From the NCBI GenBank assembly GCA_025699025.1, contig JAILWJ010000003.1:1-64000 (forward strand): a stretch of DNA of 64,000 nt, written 5' to 3'. The stretch is from Nitrosarchaeum sp. GTDB taxonomy: Archaea > Thermoproteota > Nitrososphaeria > Nitrososphaerales > Nitrosopumilaceae. Every line of letters begins with the position of its first letter. Position 1 is the stretch's first letter. The translations under genes were made by a program, and so were the position numbers. Positions 1 through 8,504 of the stretch are shown here, piece by piece. The notes beneath the pieces were generated by a model. That model was not told where the DNA came from, made no database searches, and saw only the letters and a list, made by a program, of their open reading frames with translations.

Positions 1-144
1 TTCTTTGGAGCTGGTCTCTTTGCTTTCTTTGGAGCTGGTCTCTTTGCTTTCTTTGGAGCTGGTCTCTTTGCTTTCTTTGGAGCTGGTCTCTTTGCTTTCT
101 TTGGAGCTGGTCTCTTTGCTTTCTTTGGAGCTGGTCTCTTTGCT
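1..144. repeat. 24-bp tandem repeat, six perfect copies
   Basis: Six identical, in-phase 24-base units fill 1-144. The array probably continues left of the window. Each unit encodes AKRPAPKK on the minus strand. The copies are identical at the DNA level, including wobble positions, which points to recent expansion by slippage or unequal recombination rather than old protein-level selection. Confidence 0.95.
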
Positions 145-797
145 TTCTTTGATGCCCGCTTTTTAGCAAGAAATTCCCGGAGCTTTTTTGTTGCCTTGTC
201 CAGAGCATCCTTTGCGGACTCTTCGGCCCTTGTTCTTCGCTCCAATTCTTTTGTCAATCTAGATGCCTCCTTATGACTAGACGCCAAGGTAGCTTTCAGG
301 GAGGGTTTTGATTTTGCCTGTTTTTGGATTTTTGTGGTAATTTTTGACTTTACATCATTAAATTTAGAAATCTCATCGACAATCTTTTTGGCAGTTTTTT
401 CTCTGTTTTTTATCTCAGACTCTAGCTCCGTTATGCGATCCTTGATTGCACGCAATCTTGCCTCAGCATATGCTTTCTCTTCGGGATTGTTGGCAAATTC
501 AATTTCTTGCTCTGTTTGGGTTACTGCATCTTTTTCCCTATCTAGCCGCTCATTAGCAAGTATGATTAATCGGCCAATGCTTTCAATTTGGGCATTTTTT
601 TGAGTCAATGTTTCAGTTACATCTGTTGCATCTTCTTTCTCAGACTCGATCTTTTTATCAATAGTATTCAGACTTGAGGATGAACGTCTCTCAATAGATC
701 TAAATTCTTGTAATTGCTTTTCAGCTTTATTCTTTAATCGAGTTGCTTCTTGCTTTCTTTTTCTTAGTTTTGTAACAAGTTTTTCTAAAGGTGTCAA
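1..797 (-). CDS. Basic coiled-coil protein with AKRPAPKK repeat tail (C-terminus beyond window)
   Basis: An open frame runs leftward from a TTG at 797 to the window edge, so at least 265 residues are visible and the C-terminus is missing. It has no internal ATG start near its beginning, and an in-frame TGA lies two codons before the TTG. The first ~215 residues are highly charged and look like a long coiled coil (many K/E/R/Q, heptad-like spacing). The tail is at least six exact copies of the octapeptide AKRPAPKK, a Lys/Pro/Ala-rich composition like histone H1 or other nucleic-acid-binding tails. DNA or RNA binding is therefore an inference from composition. I do not recognise the family. Confidence 0.75.
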   Translation of the reverse strand, partial: MTPLEKLVTKLRKRKQEATRLKNKAEKQLQEFRSIERRSSSSLNTIDKKIESEKEDATDVTETLTQKNAQIESIGRLIILANERLDREKDAVTQTEQEIEFANNPEEKAYAEARLRAIKDRITELESEIKNREKTAKKIVDEISKFNDVKSKITTKIQKQAKSKPSLKATLASSHKEASRLTKELERRTRAEESAKDALDKATKKLREFLAKKRASKKAKRPAPKKAKRPAPKKAKRPAPKKAKRPAPKKAKRPAPKKAKRPAPK

Positions 798-932
798 TGA
801 TCAGAGAAAGGCCGATACTCGATTAAGTTGTTAATATAATCATGATTTGACTTACCAGTTAAGAAAATTAACATATATTGATCGCATGATCGTGTTGGAA
901 AAAATATTAGTGTAAATATATCACACATATTG

Positions 933-1244
933 ATGGATTTTCACCCAAAGGATTTACCAATCGCCAAAACATTTGATCTAAGGGATGAAAGGGATGCCTC
1001 GGAGGCAGTAGATGAGATGGTAAAAATAGGATTTGAAAATAGAAAAGAAGGATTTCGTGTTCTAATGCCAAAAGAACAGAAAACTGCAAAGAGGATTGGA
1101 TATACTGTGACAACAGGAGTCACAGCAGGATTAAGAGGAAAGAACGAAGTCAGAGACATAAAGTACTGGACATACCATCATGACAAAGAGCATTATGCCA
1201 TAGTTTTGATAAGCAACAAAGTTCTGACAGAACTAGGTTTTTGA
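933..1244 (+). CDS. Small conserved-looking protein of unknown function
   Basis: This is a 103-residue soluble protein starting MDFHPKDLPIAKTFDL; I do not recognise the family. A TTG directly before the ATG (930) is a possible alternative start. The AT-rich stretch at about 901-909 lies one TATA-to-start distance (~27 bases) upstream of 933, which favours the ATG and a leaderless transcript. It is charged, with no membrane segment and no cysteines. Its 3' end overlaps the convergent PAP2 gene by 12 bases. Confidence 0.6.
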   Translation: MDFHPKDLPIAKTFDLRDERDASEAVDEMVKIGFENRKEGFRVLMPKEQKTAKRIGYTVTTGVTAGLRGKNEVRDIKYWTYHHDKEHYAIVLISNKVLTELGF

Positions 1245-1901
1245 TTTCTCAAAGATCCTGTAAAGTTTGGTTCTTTTTGCCATAACTCCTGCCAACATGC
1301 AACCAAGAATGGTCCCCCCAACAACATCCATAGGATAGTGTTGAAGCACATACACTCGGCTAACTGAAACCAATATAGGATATATCAAAAGCAGATACGC
1401 TCCACGAGGAAATCTCTCAGATAATACATACCCTAGAATAATTCCAAAGATGGTGGCTCTTGCAGCATGCCCTGAAGGATATGATGCATTGTATCCACCC
1501 TCACAGAATAACGCAAAAGTGTCACGGCTAACATCTACGGGAAAAGGAATTCCCACATAGTCCATTTCTGGTCGGTCTCGGTCTACGCCACATTTGATAT
1601 ACCCTGTAAGAATCGTGGCCAGAACAATCAATATCATAAGAGTTATTCCTATTCGCCTTGTTTTCTTTATTATTAACATCAAGATTCCAAATCCAAGCAT
1701 GTAAAAAGAATCCCCGCTTTCGGTGATTAACTGCATAATTGTATCAAGTGCAGAATTTCCAGAATTCTCATTTACAAAAAAAACTACAGATTGATCAAAG
1801 TTTTCTGTAACCTCAAAAACTACCAAGAGGGTTACAAAGACAAAGGCAATCACAAGTAAAACAAAGGAACGTGATCTAATATCGAAAATCCAGTTTTGCA
1901 A
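1233..1901 (-). CDS. PAP2-family membrane phosphatase
   Basis: A 222-residue polytopic membrane protein with all three motifs of the PAP2 (type 2 phosphatidic acid phosphatase) superfamily: K103-x6-R110-P111, PSGH at 142-145, and SR181-x5-H188-x3-D192. The His of PSGH and H188 are the usual catalytic pair. About six hydrophobic segments are visible. Likely substrates are polyprenyl diphosphates or lipid phosphates on the outer face of the membrane; which one cannot be told from sequence. The start is a TTG at 1901, with no nearby ATG. The gene stands alone and is convergent with the small gene to its left. Confidence 0.85.
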   Translation of the reverse strand: MQNWIFDIRSRSFVLLVIAFVFVTLLVVFEVTENFDQSVVFFVNENSGNSALDTIMQLITESGDSFYMLGFGILMLIIKKTRRIGITLMILIVLATILTGYIKCGVDRDRPEMDYVGIPFPVDVSRDTFALFCEGGYNASYPSGHAARATIFGIILGYVLSERFPRGAYLLLIYPILVSVSRVYVLQHYPMDVVGGTILGCMLAGVMAKRTKLYRIFEKSKT

Positions 1902-2022
1902 TTATTCAAACCTCAAGTGTATTGTTTTTAATTTTTTTCAGGTAGATAAGTTTTGGAGTGCAAATAGAACATAGTATTCTGATCGGCTCAAAGAATTTAA
2001 CCTAGGTAACAATAGAAAAATC

Positions 2023-3234
2023 GTGAAGGTACTCACTCTGGATGATTTTGATCTAAAAGGAAAGACCGTTTTTTTGAGAGTCGACATGAATTGCCCCATA
2101 GATCCAGATACCATGGAGATCTCAGGAACCAAGCGCATTGAAGAAGCCATTGAAACGATCAAGTCATTAGATGAAGCGAAATTGGTTGTTGCATCACACC
2201 AAGGACGTGTGGGAAATAAGGACTATACGGGCATGGACAAGCATGCCAGAGTTTTAGAAGAGTTGATTGGAAAGAAGATCAAATATGTAGAAGATGTTAT
2301 TGGCGAGGCTGCACAAAATGCAATCAAAAATTTGAAGAGTGGAGAAATATTACTTTTAGACAATTTACGACTGTGTGCAGAAGAGAATTATGAGTTTTCA
2401 CCAGAAGATGCAGCAAATACCATAATGGTAAGTCGTCTTTCAAAATTATTTGATCTTTGTGTTTTAGACTCATTTCCTAGCGCGCATAGATCACACCCAT
2501 CCATTGTAGGATTTCCACATGTGTTACCAGCATGCGCTGGAAGAATCGTTGAACGGGAGGTGAGAAACCTAGACGAGATAATCACAGTGGCAAAAGCTCC
2601 CCATGTTATTGTGTTGGGAGGTTCAAAAGTTCCAGATAGGTTGGAGGCAATAAAGATGCTCATACAGAACGGCAGAGCAGACCATGTTTTACTTACAGGG
2701 CTAATAGGGAACGTATTCATGCGTGCTCAAGCCCGGATAAAATACCCCCTGGGGATCAAAAGAGAAGAGGAAGTTGTTGCAAAAGCCCACAATCTGATTG
2801 GAGAATATCCGGACGTGTTTTCAACCCCAGTCGACATTGCAATTGACAAAGATGGTCAAAGAGTGGAGATGGACGTAAGAGAGCTGGGAAAAGGAGACAA
2901 AATTTATGATCTTGGTCCAAAGACGGTGGAGCATTACTCAAAACTTATTGCAGGTGCAGGTACTGTGTTCATCAGCGGTCCTGCAGGATTTTTTGAAAAA
3001 GGGAACTTTAGTTACGGAACAAAAGAATTACTCACTGCAGTAGCAAATTCAATGGCAACAACAATTGTTAGTGGAGGTCACCTTACGTCGGCACTAAAGA
3101 AATATGGATTGGCTGAAAAAATAGATCACATCAGCACTGCAGGAGGGGCACTGGTGCTTTATCTGACAGGGGAAAAGCTTCCAATGATAAAGGCTCTAGA
3201 AAATGCAGCAATGAAATATCGCGCTAAACAGTAG
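2023..3234 (+). CDS. pgk: Phosphoglycerate kinase
   Basis: A 403-residue archaeal-type phosphoglycerate kinase, which interconverts 1,3-bisphosphoglycerate + ADP and 3-phosphoglycerate + ATP. In an autotrophic archaeon this serves mainly gluconeogenesis. Family signatures are FLRVDMN near the N-terminus (substrate-binding Asp/Asn), GGSKVPDRL in the middle, GPAGFFEKG, and the nucleotide-binding region around TAGGALVLYLTG near the C-terminus. The start is GTG at 2023 (residues MKVLTLDDFDLKGK). The 3' end overlaps the convergent zinc-ribbon gene by 11 bases. Confidence 0.95.
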   Translation: MKVLTLDDFDLKGKTVFLRVDMNCPIDPDTMEISGTKRIEEAIETIKSLDEAKLVVASHQGRVGNKDYTGMDKHARVLEELIGKKIKYVEDVIGEAAQNAIKNLKSGEILLLDNLRLCAEENYEFSPEDAANTIMVSRLSKLFDLCVLDSFPSAHRSHPSIVGFPHVLPACAGRIVEREVRNLDEIITVAKAPHVIVLGGSKVPDRLEAIKMLIQNGRADHVLLTGLIGNVFMRAQARIKYPLGIKREEEVVAKAHNLIGEYPDVFSTPVDIAIDKDGQRVEMDVRELGKGDKIYDLGPKTVEHYSKLIAGAGTVFISGPAGFFEKGNFSYGTKELLTAVANSMATTIVSGGHLTSALKKYGLAEKIDHISTAGGALVLYLTGEKLPMIKALENAAMKYRAKQ

Positions 3235-3571
3235 ACCTGCAAGAAGGGTTTGGACAAGTACGGTCCTCTTCAGGACCAAGATAGACATCAAAATTGCAAG
3301 CAGTGCAATGTATCTTTTCTATTGGCAGAAACAGTTTCATCCAGATGGTCGTAAAGTTTTGGGCAATGTTTCGTGCAAGTCCAGAATTGCAGATATCCAA
3401 AAAATAAGATTCCACATCATCAATAGTCAAGGAAGGATCCAGATCCCCATTTTGTTTTAGCTTGTCAAAAATTTCATCATTAGTAAATTTTGCATCAGGT
3501 TCATTATGTTCCTCGAAAATTACTTTTCGTATTTGAATTTGTATAGGAGTGGAGGGAATAAAATCACCCAT
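3224..3571 (-). CDS. Small C-terminal zinc-ribbon protein at the end of the SUF operon
   Basis: A 115-residue protein. The C-terminal 30 residues carry CTAC and CPNPSC, a plausible four-Cys zinc ribbon. The N-terminal ~75 residues (TPIQIQIRKVIFEE, then a helical segment) resemble a small winged-helix or helix-turn-helix fold, which is inference. The start codon overlaps the sufU stop (TGATG), so it is co-transcribed with the SUF genes. A role in sensing or regulating Fe-S assembly is possible but unproven. Confidence 0.7.
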   Translation of the reverse strand: MGDFIPSTPIQIQIRKVIFEEHNEPDAKFTNDEIFDKLKQNGDLDPSLTIDDVESYFLDICNSGLARNIAQNFTTIWMKLFLPIEKIHCTACNFDVYLGPEEDRTCPNPSCRSTV

Positions 3572-4014
3572 CAGTAAAGGTTTGCTGCCTCTTCTTTTAA
3601 CTTATCTACATCTTTAGAATCTTGCATGTGTTTTCCAAGATATGAATAAAGTGCAGATTTGAGCACCTTGAGGGATAATAGTGCACATTTGATTCTAACA
3701 GCCTGTAAATGTTCTAGGCCAAGTTCGCTCAGTACGTCAGTTTTATCAATTTTTCTTACTTCATCAATGCTCTTTCCTTTAGTAATTTCAGTCAGAACAG
3801 AAGAACAGGCCATACATATTGCACATCCTTTCCCATGAAATTTGATATCAGAAACAGTGTTATCATCAATTTTCATATCAATGTCAATACTGTCGCCACA
3901 TAATGGGTTAGAATCATGAAATGTCACATCAGGATTTTCGATGTGGCCATAGTTGACGGGGTTTCTAGAGTAATCAATGATCATTTCATGATAAATGTCT
4001 GCATTACTACTCAT
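3571..4014 (-). CDS. sufU: SufU/IscU-type Fe-S scaffold protein
   Basis: A 147-residue protein of the NifU_N/IscU/SufU family. These proteins accept sulfur from the desulfurase and either build or relay Fe-S clusters. The conserved cysteines are visible in NPLCGD, GKGCAICMACSS and IKCALLSLKVL. The extended central loop around the second Cys is the SufU type rather than the shorter IscU type. It overlaps sufS by four bases (ATGA) and is followed at once by the zinc-ribbon gene. Confidence 0.9.
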   Translation of the reverse strand: MSSNADIYHEMIIDYSRNPVNYGHIENPDVTFHDSNPLCGDSIDIDMKIDDNTVSDIKFHGKGCAICMACSSVLTEITKGKSIDEVRKIDKTDVLSELGLEHLQAVRIKCALLSLKVLKSALYSYLGKHMQDSKDVDKLKEEAANLY

Positions 4015-5255
4015 AGTTTGAACAGCCTCGCCACCTTATTTAATGAATTAATCAATGCATCAACGTCTGACTTTGTATTGTATATGTAAAAACTTGCTCT
4101 AGAGGTCGCAGCAACATTTAGTCTTTCCATTAATACTTGAGCGCAGTGATGTCCAGATCTTACAGCAATTCCTTCCTCATCTATAATTTGTGCAACGTCA
4201 TGAGGATGAACATCTGCAAAATTAAAAGAGATCACACCACCTCTTTTTGAGATGTCTTTTGTACCATAGATTTTTAGGCCTTTAACTTTTGATAGTTCTT
4301 CAATAGCATATTGGGTTAATTCGATTTCATGTTGTCTTACATTGTCCATTCCAATTTTACTAAGATAGTCAATTGCAGCTCCAAGACCAACAACATCAGC
4401 AATGTTTGGTGTGCCAGCTTCAAATTTGTATGGAAGATCATTCCAGGTTGTCTCATATTTGTGAACTTCGCGGATCATATCGCCGCCTCCATGAAACGGA
4501 TTCATTGTCTCCAAGACAGATTTTCTAACCCACAGTACGCCGATGCCAGTAGGGCCAAGCATCTTGTGTCCAGAAAAGGCAAAAAAATCACACCCCAATT
4601 TCTCAACATCAACCTGCATGTGAGGAACAGCTTGTGCCCCATCAACCAGAGTCAAAACCCCCTTTGCTTTGCATTTTGTAATGATTTTTTCAGCATCAGT
4701 GATTGTGCCCAATACATTAGACATCAAGCTAAATGTAACGAGTTTGACTCTTCCTGTGTCAAGTAGTCTGTCTAGATCATCTAAGATTAATTCTCCATTA
4801 TCATCCATTCCAATGTACTCTATCTTGGCATGTTTTTCTTGTGTGAGTAATTGCCATGGAACAATATTACTATGATGTTCATATTCGGTAGAAACTACAA
4901 TGTCACCTTCATTGACATTATCTCGTCCCCAAGCATACGCAACAAGGTTAATTGCCTCTGTGGTTCCTCTAACAAAGACGATTTCTTCTCGGTGTTTGAT
5001 GTTGATGAATTTTGCAACTTTGTCTCTTACTGATTCAAAAGCTTCGGTTGCCTCTTCTGCCAATGCATATACTGCTCTGTGAATATTGGCATTGTGGTTT
5101 TGATAGTAATCAGTAATAGCGTCGATCACCTGATTTGGTTTTTGGGTTGTTGATGCATTATCAAGATAGACTAGTGTTTTGTTATCTCGTACTTTACGTG
5201 TAAGTATTGGAAAGTCTTTTCTCAAGTTTTCAAAAGATGTTTGGGCACTTTGCAT
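4011..5255 (-). CDS. sufS: Cysteine desulfurase SufS
   Basis: A 414-residue PLP-dependent group II cysteine desulfurase (SufS/CsdA type) that removes sulfur from L-cysteine as a persulfide for Fe-S assembly. The PLP lysine lies in FSGHKMLGPTGIGVLW and the persulfide-forming Cys in RSGHHCAQVLMERL. The DNASTTQKP and EYEHHSNIVPWQ signatures are intact. Length is normal for the family. It lies three bases downstream of the Rieske-type gene and overlaps sufU by four bases. Confidence 0.95.
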   Translation of the reverse strand: MQSAQTSFENLRKDFPILTRKVRDNKTLVYLDNASTTQKPNQVIDAITDYYQNHNANIHRAVYALAEEATEAFESVRDKVAKFINIKHREEIVFVRGTTEAINLVAYAWGRDNVNEGDIVVSTEYEHHSNIVPWQLLTQEKHAKIEYIGMDDNGELILDDLDRLLDTGRVKLVTFSLMSNVLGTITDAEKIITKCKAKGVLTLVDGAQAVPHMQVDVEKLGCDFFAFSGHKMLGPTGIGVLWVRKSVLETMNPFHGGGDMIREVHKYETTWNDLPYKFEAGTPNIADVVGLGAAIDYLSKIGMDNVRQHEIELTQYAIEELSKVKGLKIYGTKDISKRGGVISFNFADVHPHDVAQIIDEEGIAVRSGHHCAQVLMERLNVAATSRASFYIYNTKSDVDALINSLNKVARLFKL

Positions 5256-5258
5256 ACT

Positions 5259-5576
5259 TTAAACCTCCACGTAGATCTCATTTTGGTCTATTTTAATATT
5301 GTATACTTTGAGTGGAACTTCAGCTGGAAGGTTTTGAGGTTTGCCATTCTCTAAATTGAAAACAGAAAGATGTAATGGGCATCTAACTCCTTGATCACTT
5401 AGAAATCCTGTTGAAAGATCAGCATCAGCATGCGTACAAATTAAATCAGTCGCATGAATCTTTCCTTTTTGATTTGCTATGAGAATTTTTTTGTCATTAT
5501 GAGTGAATCCGAAAAGCTGTCCCTCTTTTACTTGATCCAGATTACAAGCTTTTATCCATGCTGTCAAGATAATCAC
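5259..5576 (-). CDS. Rieske-type [2Fe-2S] ferredoxin in SUF operon
   Basis: A 105-residue soluble Rieske protein. Cluster ligands are C-T-H (CTHADAD) and C-P-L-H (RCPLHLSVF), spaced as in Rieske-type ferredoxins of dioxygenase and NirD type. There is no signal or membrane anchor, so it works in the cytoplasm. The GTG at 5576 overlaps the sufD stop as GTGA. An in-frame TTG nine bases later is an alternative. Its place between sufD and sufS suggests it delivers electrons for cluster assembly. Confidence 0.85.
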   Translation of the reverse strand: MIILTAWIKACNLDQVKEGQLFGFTHNDKKILIANQKGKIHATDLICTHADADLSTGFLSDQGVRCPLHLSVFNLENGKPQNLPAEVPLKVYNIKIDQNEIYVEV

Positions 5577-6973
5577 CTATACTTGTAATGTTGTTCTAGT
5601 TCAGAATCTTCATTGTAACGAGTTTCCTCAACTTCGACAAACTTGGCAAGCTCTTCATCAGTGTTAATAGAGAGCTCTTTTCCGTCCCATTTTGATTCAA
5701 TTAGATATGCAATCCATGCTCTTACTTGAAATGACATTTTTCTTGAGAGTGGTTCTAAAAATCCCTCTACAATGGTTCTTTCAGCTTCTTCTTTTGAAAG
5801 ACACCTTGTTTGCAAATAGAAAATCTGTTCCTCATCAATCTGTGCTACAGATGCAGAATGTGTTGCCTTGACATCATTTGTGAAGATCTCAAGGCCAGGA
5901 ATGGCATCAGATTTTGCATCCTTGTCAAGCAGAATAGAACGTCCGGACAAGAAAGAGTTTGATTTTGACGCATTCTCTTTAATTCTAATCATTCCTTTGA
6001 AAAGAGATTTGGATTTGTTTCTTAGAATGGATTTTTCAACTACTCTGCCCTCGGTTTGAGGACTAAGATGATTTACATTTGTTTGAATGTCAAAGTCCTG
6101 CTCATTGTTTCCAAAAACTACTTCAGAGTCATTAGCTGATGCCCCGATTCCATTTAGAAAGTATTCGATTTTATATCTAGATAGTAAGGAGCCAAAGAGT
6201 CCTGAATACCAATTAACTTTTGCGTCTTGGGCCAAATCCGTTCTTCGGGTTGAAAAATTTACAGTCGTTTGATCCATCATTTGTAGTGTGGTAATGTCAA
6301 GCTGTGCATTTGCTGCAACCGTTGTGTTTAGCAATTCAAGATATGCTTGCTGTTTTTGTGCTTTTGGTGAATACAATTCCTGAACTATGACAGCCTTGCT
6401 GTTCTCGTCTGCAAAAATAACATTTCTTGAAATTGTGGAAATTCCATCCTCAGATAAGCACGAGATCAAATGAATCGGAGTATCCAATATGACGTTTTTT
6501 GGAATGTGTATGAATATGCCAGAGTTGAACGCGGCATTGTTTAATGCCGTGAATTTGTCATCATTTGAATTCGATGCATCTAATGCCTTTTTGACAAGAT
6601 CTTGATTGTTTTGAATGGCATCAGCAATTGAAGTAATAATTACTCCTTTTGATTTTATATCATCAGTGACATTGATTTTGTGAATGTTTGTTCCAATTTG
6701 AATTACGCAGGTATTGTTTTCCAGCTCGCCCAATCTTCTTTGTAAAAGGGTCGGAACTGTTGCATCGGTTTTAGTTGAAAATGATACTTGTTCAGGATCC
6801 ATCTTCTTTGCATCAGTGTATTTGTTGTAAAGCGGAGAGGTTTCAATTGGAAGAGTATCATATACAGACAAAGAGGCTTTACGGTATTGCTTTAGCCATT
6901 CAGGTTCATTTCTAGACGAAGATATTTCCTCAATGAGACTAGAGCTGATTTTAGATAATGTTTGTTGAGACAT
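5573..6973 (-). CDS. sufD: Fe-S assembly protein SufD (SufB paralogue)
   Basis: A 466-residue SufBD-family protein. The C-terminal core is characteristic (HSASVAQIDEEQIFYLQTRC, then EAERTIVEGFLEPL), and it diverges from SufB in the N-terminal half. SufD pairs with SufB in the SufBCD scaffold complex, where it helps iron entry. The ATG start at 6973 is 24 bases after the sufB stop. It ends in a GTGA overlap with the Rieske gene. Confidence 0.92.
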   Translation of the reverse strand: MSQQTLSKISSSLIEEISSSRNEPEWLKQYRKASLSVYDTLPIETSPLYNKYTDAKKMDPEQVSFSTKTDATVPTLLQRRLGELENNTCVIQIGTNIHKINVTDDIKSKGVIITSIADAIQNNQDLVKKALDASNSNDDKFTALNNAAFNSGIFIHIPKNVILDTPIHLISCLSEDGISTISRNVIFADENSKAVIVQELYSPKAQKQQAYLELLNTTVAANAQLDITTLQMMDQTTVNFSTRRTDLAQDAKVNWYSGLFGSLLSRYKIEYFLNGIGASANDSEVVFGNNEQDFDIQTNVNHLSPQTEGRVVEKSILRNKSKSLFKGMIRIKENASKSNSFLSGRSILLDKDAKSDAIPGLEIFTNDVKATHSASVAQIDEEQIFYLQTRCLSKEEAERTIVEGFLEPLSRKMSFQVRAWIAYLIESKWDGKELSINTDEELAKFVEVEETRYNEDSELEQHYKYR

Positions 6974-6997
6974 GTTATTCAGACTTGGAGAGTAGGA

Positions 6998-8398
6998 CTA
7001 TCCCACCGAATCATCCATTTCTAGCTTTATGAGTCGGTTTAGCTCTACAGCATATTCCATTGGTAGTTCTTTAGTGAATGGTTCCATGAATCCATTTACA
7101 ATTAGAGACAATGCTTCTTCTTCGGTAAATCCTCTAGTCATAAGATAGAAAATTTGTTCATCACCAATTTTTCCTACCGTTGCTTCATGTGTAATTGTTG
7201 CATCCTCTTGGTTAATTTCCATGTAGGGATATGTATCGGTTTTTGACGTATCATCTAAAAGTAATGCATCGCATCGTACGGTTGATTTTACATTTGTTGC
7301 ACCCTTTGCTACATTTAACAATCCTCTATACGTAGAACGTCCGTCTAATCTGCTGACGGATTTAGAAGTAATCTTTGAAGTAGTGTTTGGAGCCAAGTGA
7401 ACCATTTTTGCGCCAGTGTCTTGATGTTGTCCCTTACCTGCAAATGCAATGGACAGTGTTTCACCATATGCTCGTTCACCCATAAGATAGACACCAGGAT
7501 ACTTCATGGTTAGTTTGCTTCCAATATTTCCATCAATCCACTCGACAGTGGCACCCTCGTAGGCATAGGCTCTCTTTGTTACAAGATTGTATACATCGTT
7601 GCTCCAGTTTTGTATTGTTGTGTATCGTAGCTTTGCATCCTTGTGTGCAACTAGTTCTACCACTGCAGAGTGTAATGACTCTGACGAATAAACTGGTGCG
7701 GTACAACCTTCAATGTAATGAACTTCTGCACCCTCATCAACAATAATCAAAGTCCTTTCAAACTGACCAATGTTTTCAGCATTTATTCTGAAGTATGCCT
7801 GTAAGGGCATGTCAACTTTAACGCCCGGTGGAACATAAATGAAAGAACCACCACTCCAGACTGCACTGTTTAATGCAGCAAACTTGTTATCTTCCGGAGG
7901 GATAATTTTTCCAAAATACTTCTTGAAAATCTCTGGTTGCTCTTTTAGAGCAGAGTCAGTATCTAAAAAGAGAACGCCTTGTTTTTGAAGGTCTTCCCTA
8001 AGATTGTGATATACCACTTCTGATTCGTATTGTGCACCTACTCCTGCAAGGAATTTCTTTTCAGCTTCTGGAATGCCTAGTTTCTCAAAAGTATTCTTGA
8101 CGTCTGCTGGAACATCATCCCAGTTCTTTTCAGCTTTCTCGGATGCTTTTGCATAGTAATAGATATTTTGAAAATCAATGGGACTAAGATCTCCGCCCCA
8201 AGTTGGCATGGGCTTTTTCATGAAAATTTCATATGAGCGTAATCTAAAATCAAGCATCCATTGGGGTTCATCTTTCATCTTACTGATGCCAATTACTGTT
8301 TCCTTAGACAGACCTTTCTTGCTAAGGTGAACATACAATTCTGTAGAATCTTTAAAATCATATTTTGAATAATCCATGTCAAGATTTTCTGTTGCCAT
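6998..8398 (-). CDS. sufB: Fe-S assembly scaffold SufB
   Basis: A 466-residue SufB, the scaffold on which SufBCD builds Fe-S clusters. It has the canonical SufB stretches [63 protein letters not shown]-like and [22 protein letters not shown] chose ATG 8398 over the TTG at 8404 because a TATA box at 8419-8426 lies ~25 bases upstream of the ATG. It is the first gene of a six-gene minus-strand operon. The partner ATPase gene sufC is not in this window. Confidence 0.94.
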   Translation of the reverse strand: MATENLDMDYSKYDFKDSTELYVHLSKKGLSKETVIGISKMKDEPQWMLDFRLRSYEIFMKKPMPTWGGDLSPIDFQNIYYYAKASEKAEKNWDDVPADVKNTFEKLGIPEAEKKFLAGVGAQYESEVVYHNLREDLQKQGVLFLDTDSALKEQPEIFKKYFGKIIPPEDNKFAALNSAVWSGGSFIYVPPGVKVDMPLQAYFRINAENIGQFERTLIIVDEGAEVHYIEGCTAPVYSSESLHSAVVELVAHKDAKLRYTTIQNWSNDVYNLVTKRAYAYEGATVEWIDGNIGSKLTMKYPGVYLMGERAYGETLSIAFAGKGQHQDTGAKMVHLAPNTTSKITSKSVSRLDGRSTYRGLLNVAKGATNVKSTVRCDALLLDDTSKTDTYPYMEINQEDATITHEATVGKIGDEQIFYLMTRGFTEEEALSLIVNGFMEPFTKELPMEYAVELNRLIKLEMDDSVG

Positions 8399-8418
8399 AC
8401 TCAAGATAACTCCGTTAT

Positions 8419-8426
8419 ATTATAAA
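8419..8426 (-). promoter_or_regulatory. TATA box of the SUF operon
   Basis: On the minus strand the AT-rich element reads TTTATAAT. Its centre is ~25 bases before ATG 8398, the usual archaeal spacing for a start-codon-proximal (leaderless) transcript. Confidence 0.6.
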
Positions 8427-8504
8427 TACATGAGGAAAAATAGGCATAGCTAAATAGCTTGAGCTAAAATATTCTAGTCAGTATTTGAATTATAAAAATT
8501 AAGA

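Noticed and set aside
1-144. Possible CRISPR or satellite array
   Set aside because: The units are directly adjacent with no spacers and read in frame as a protein tail, so it is a coding microsatellite.
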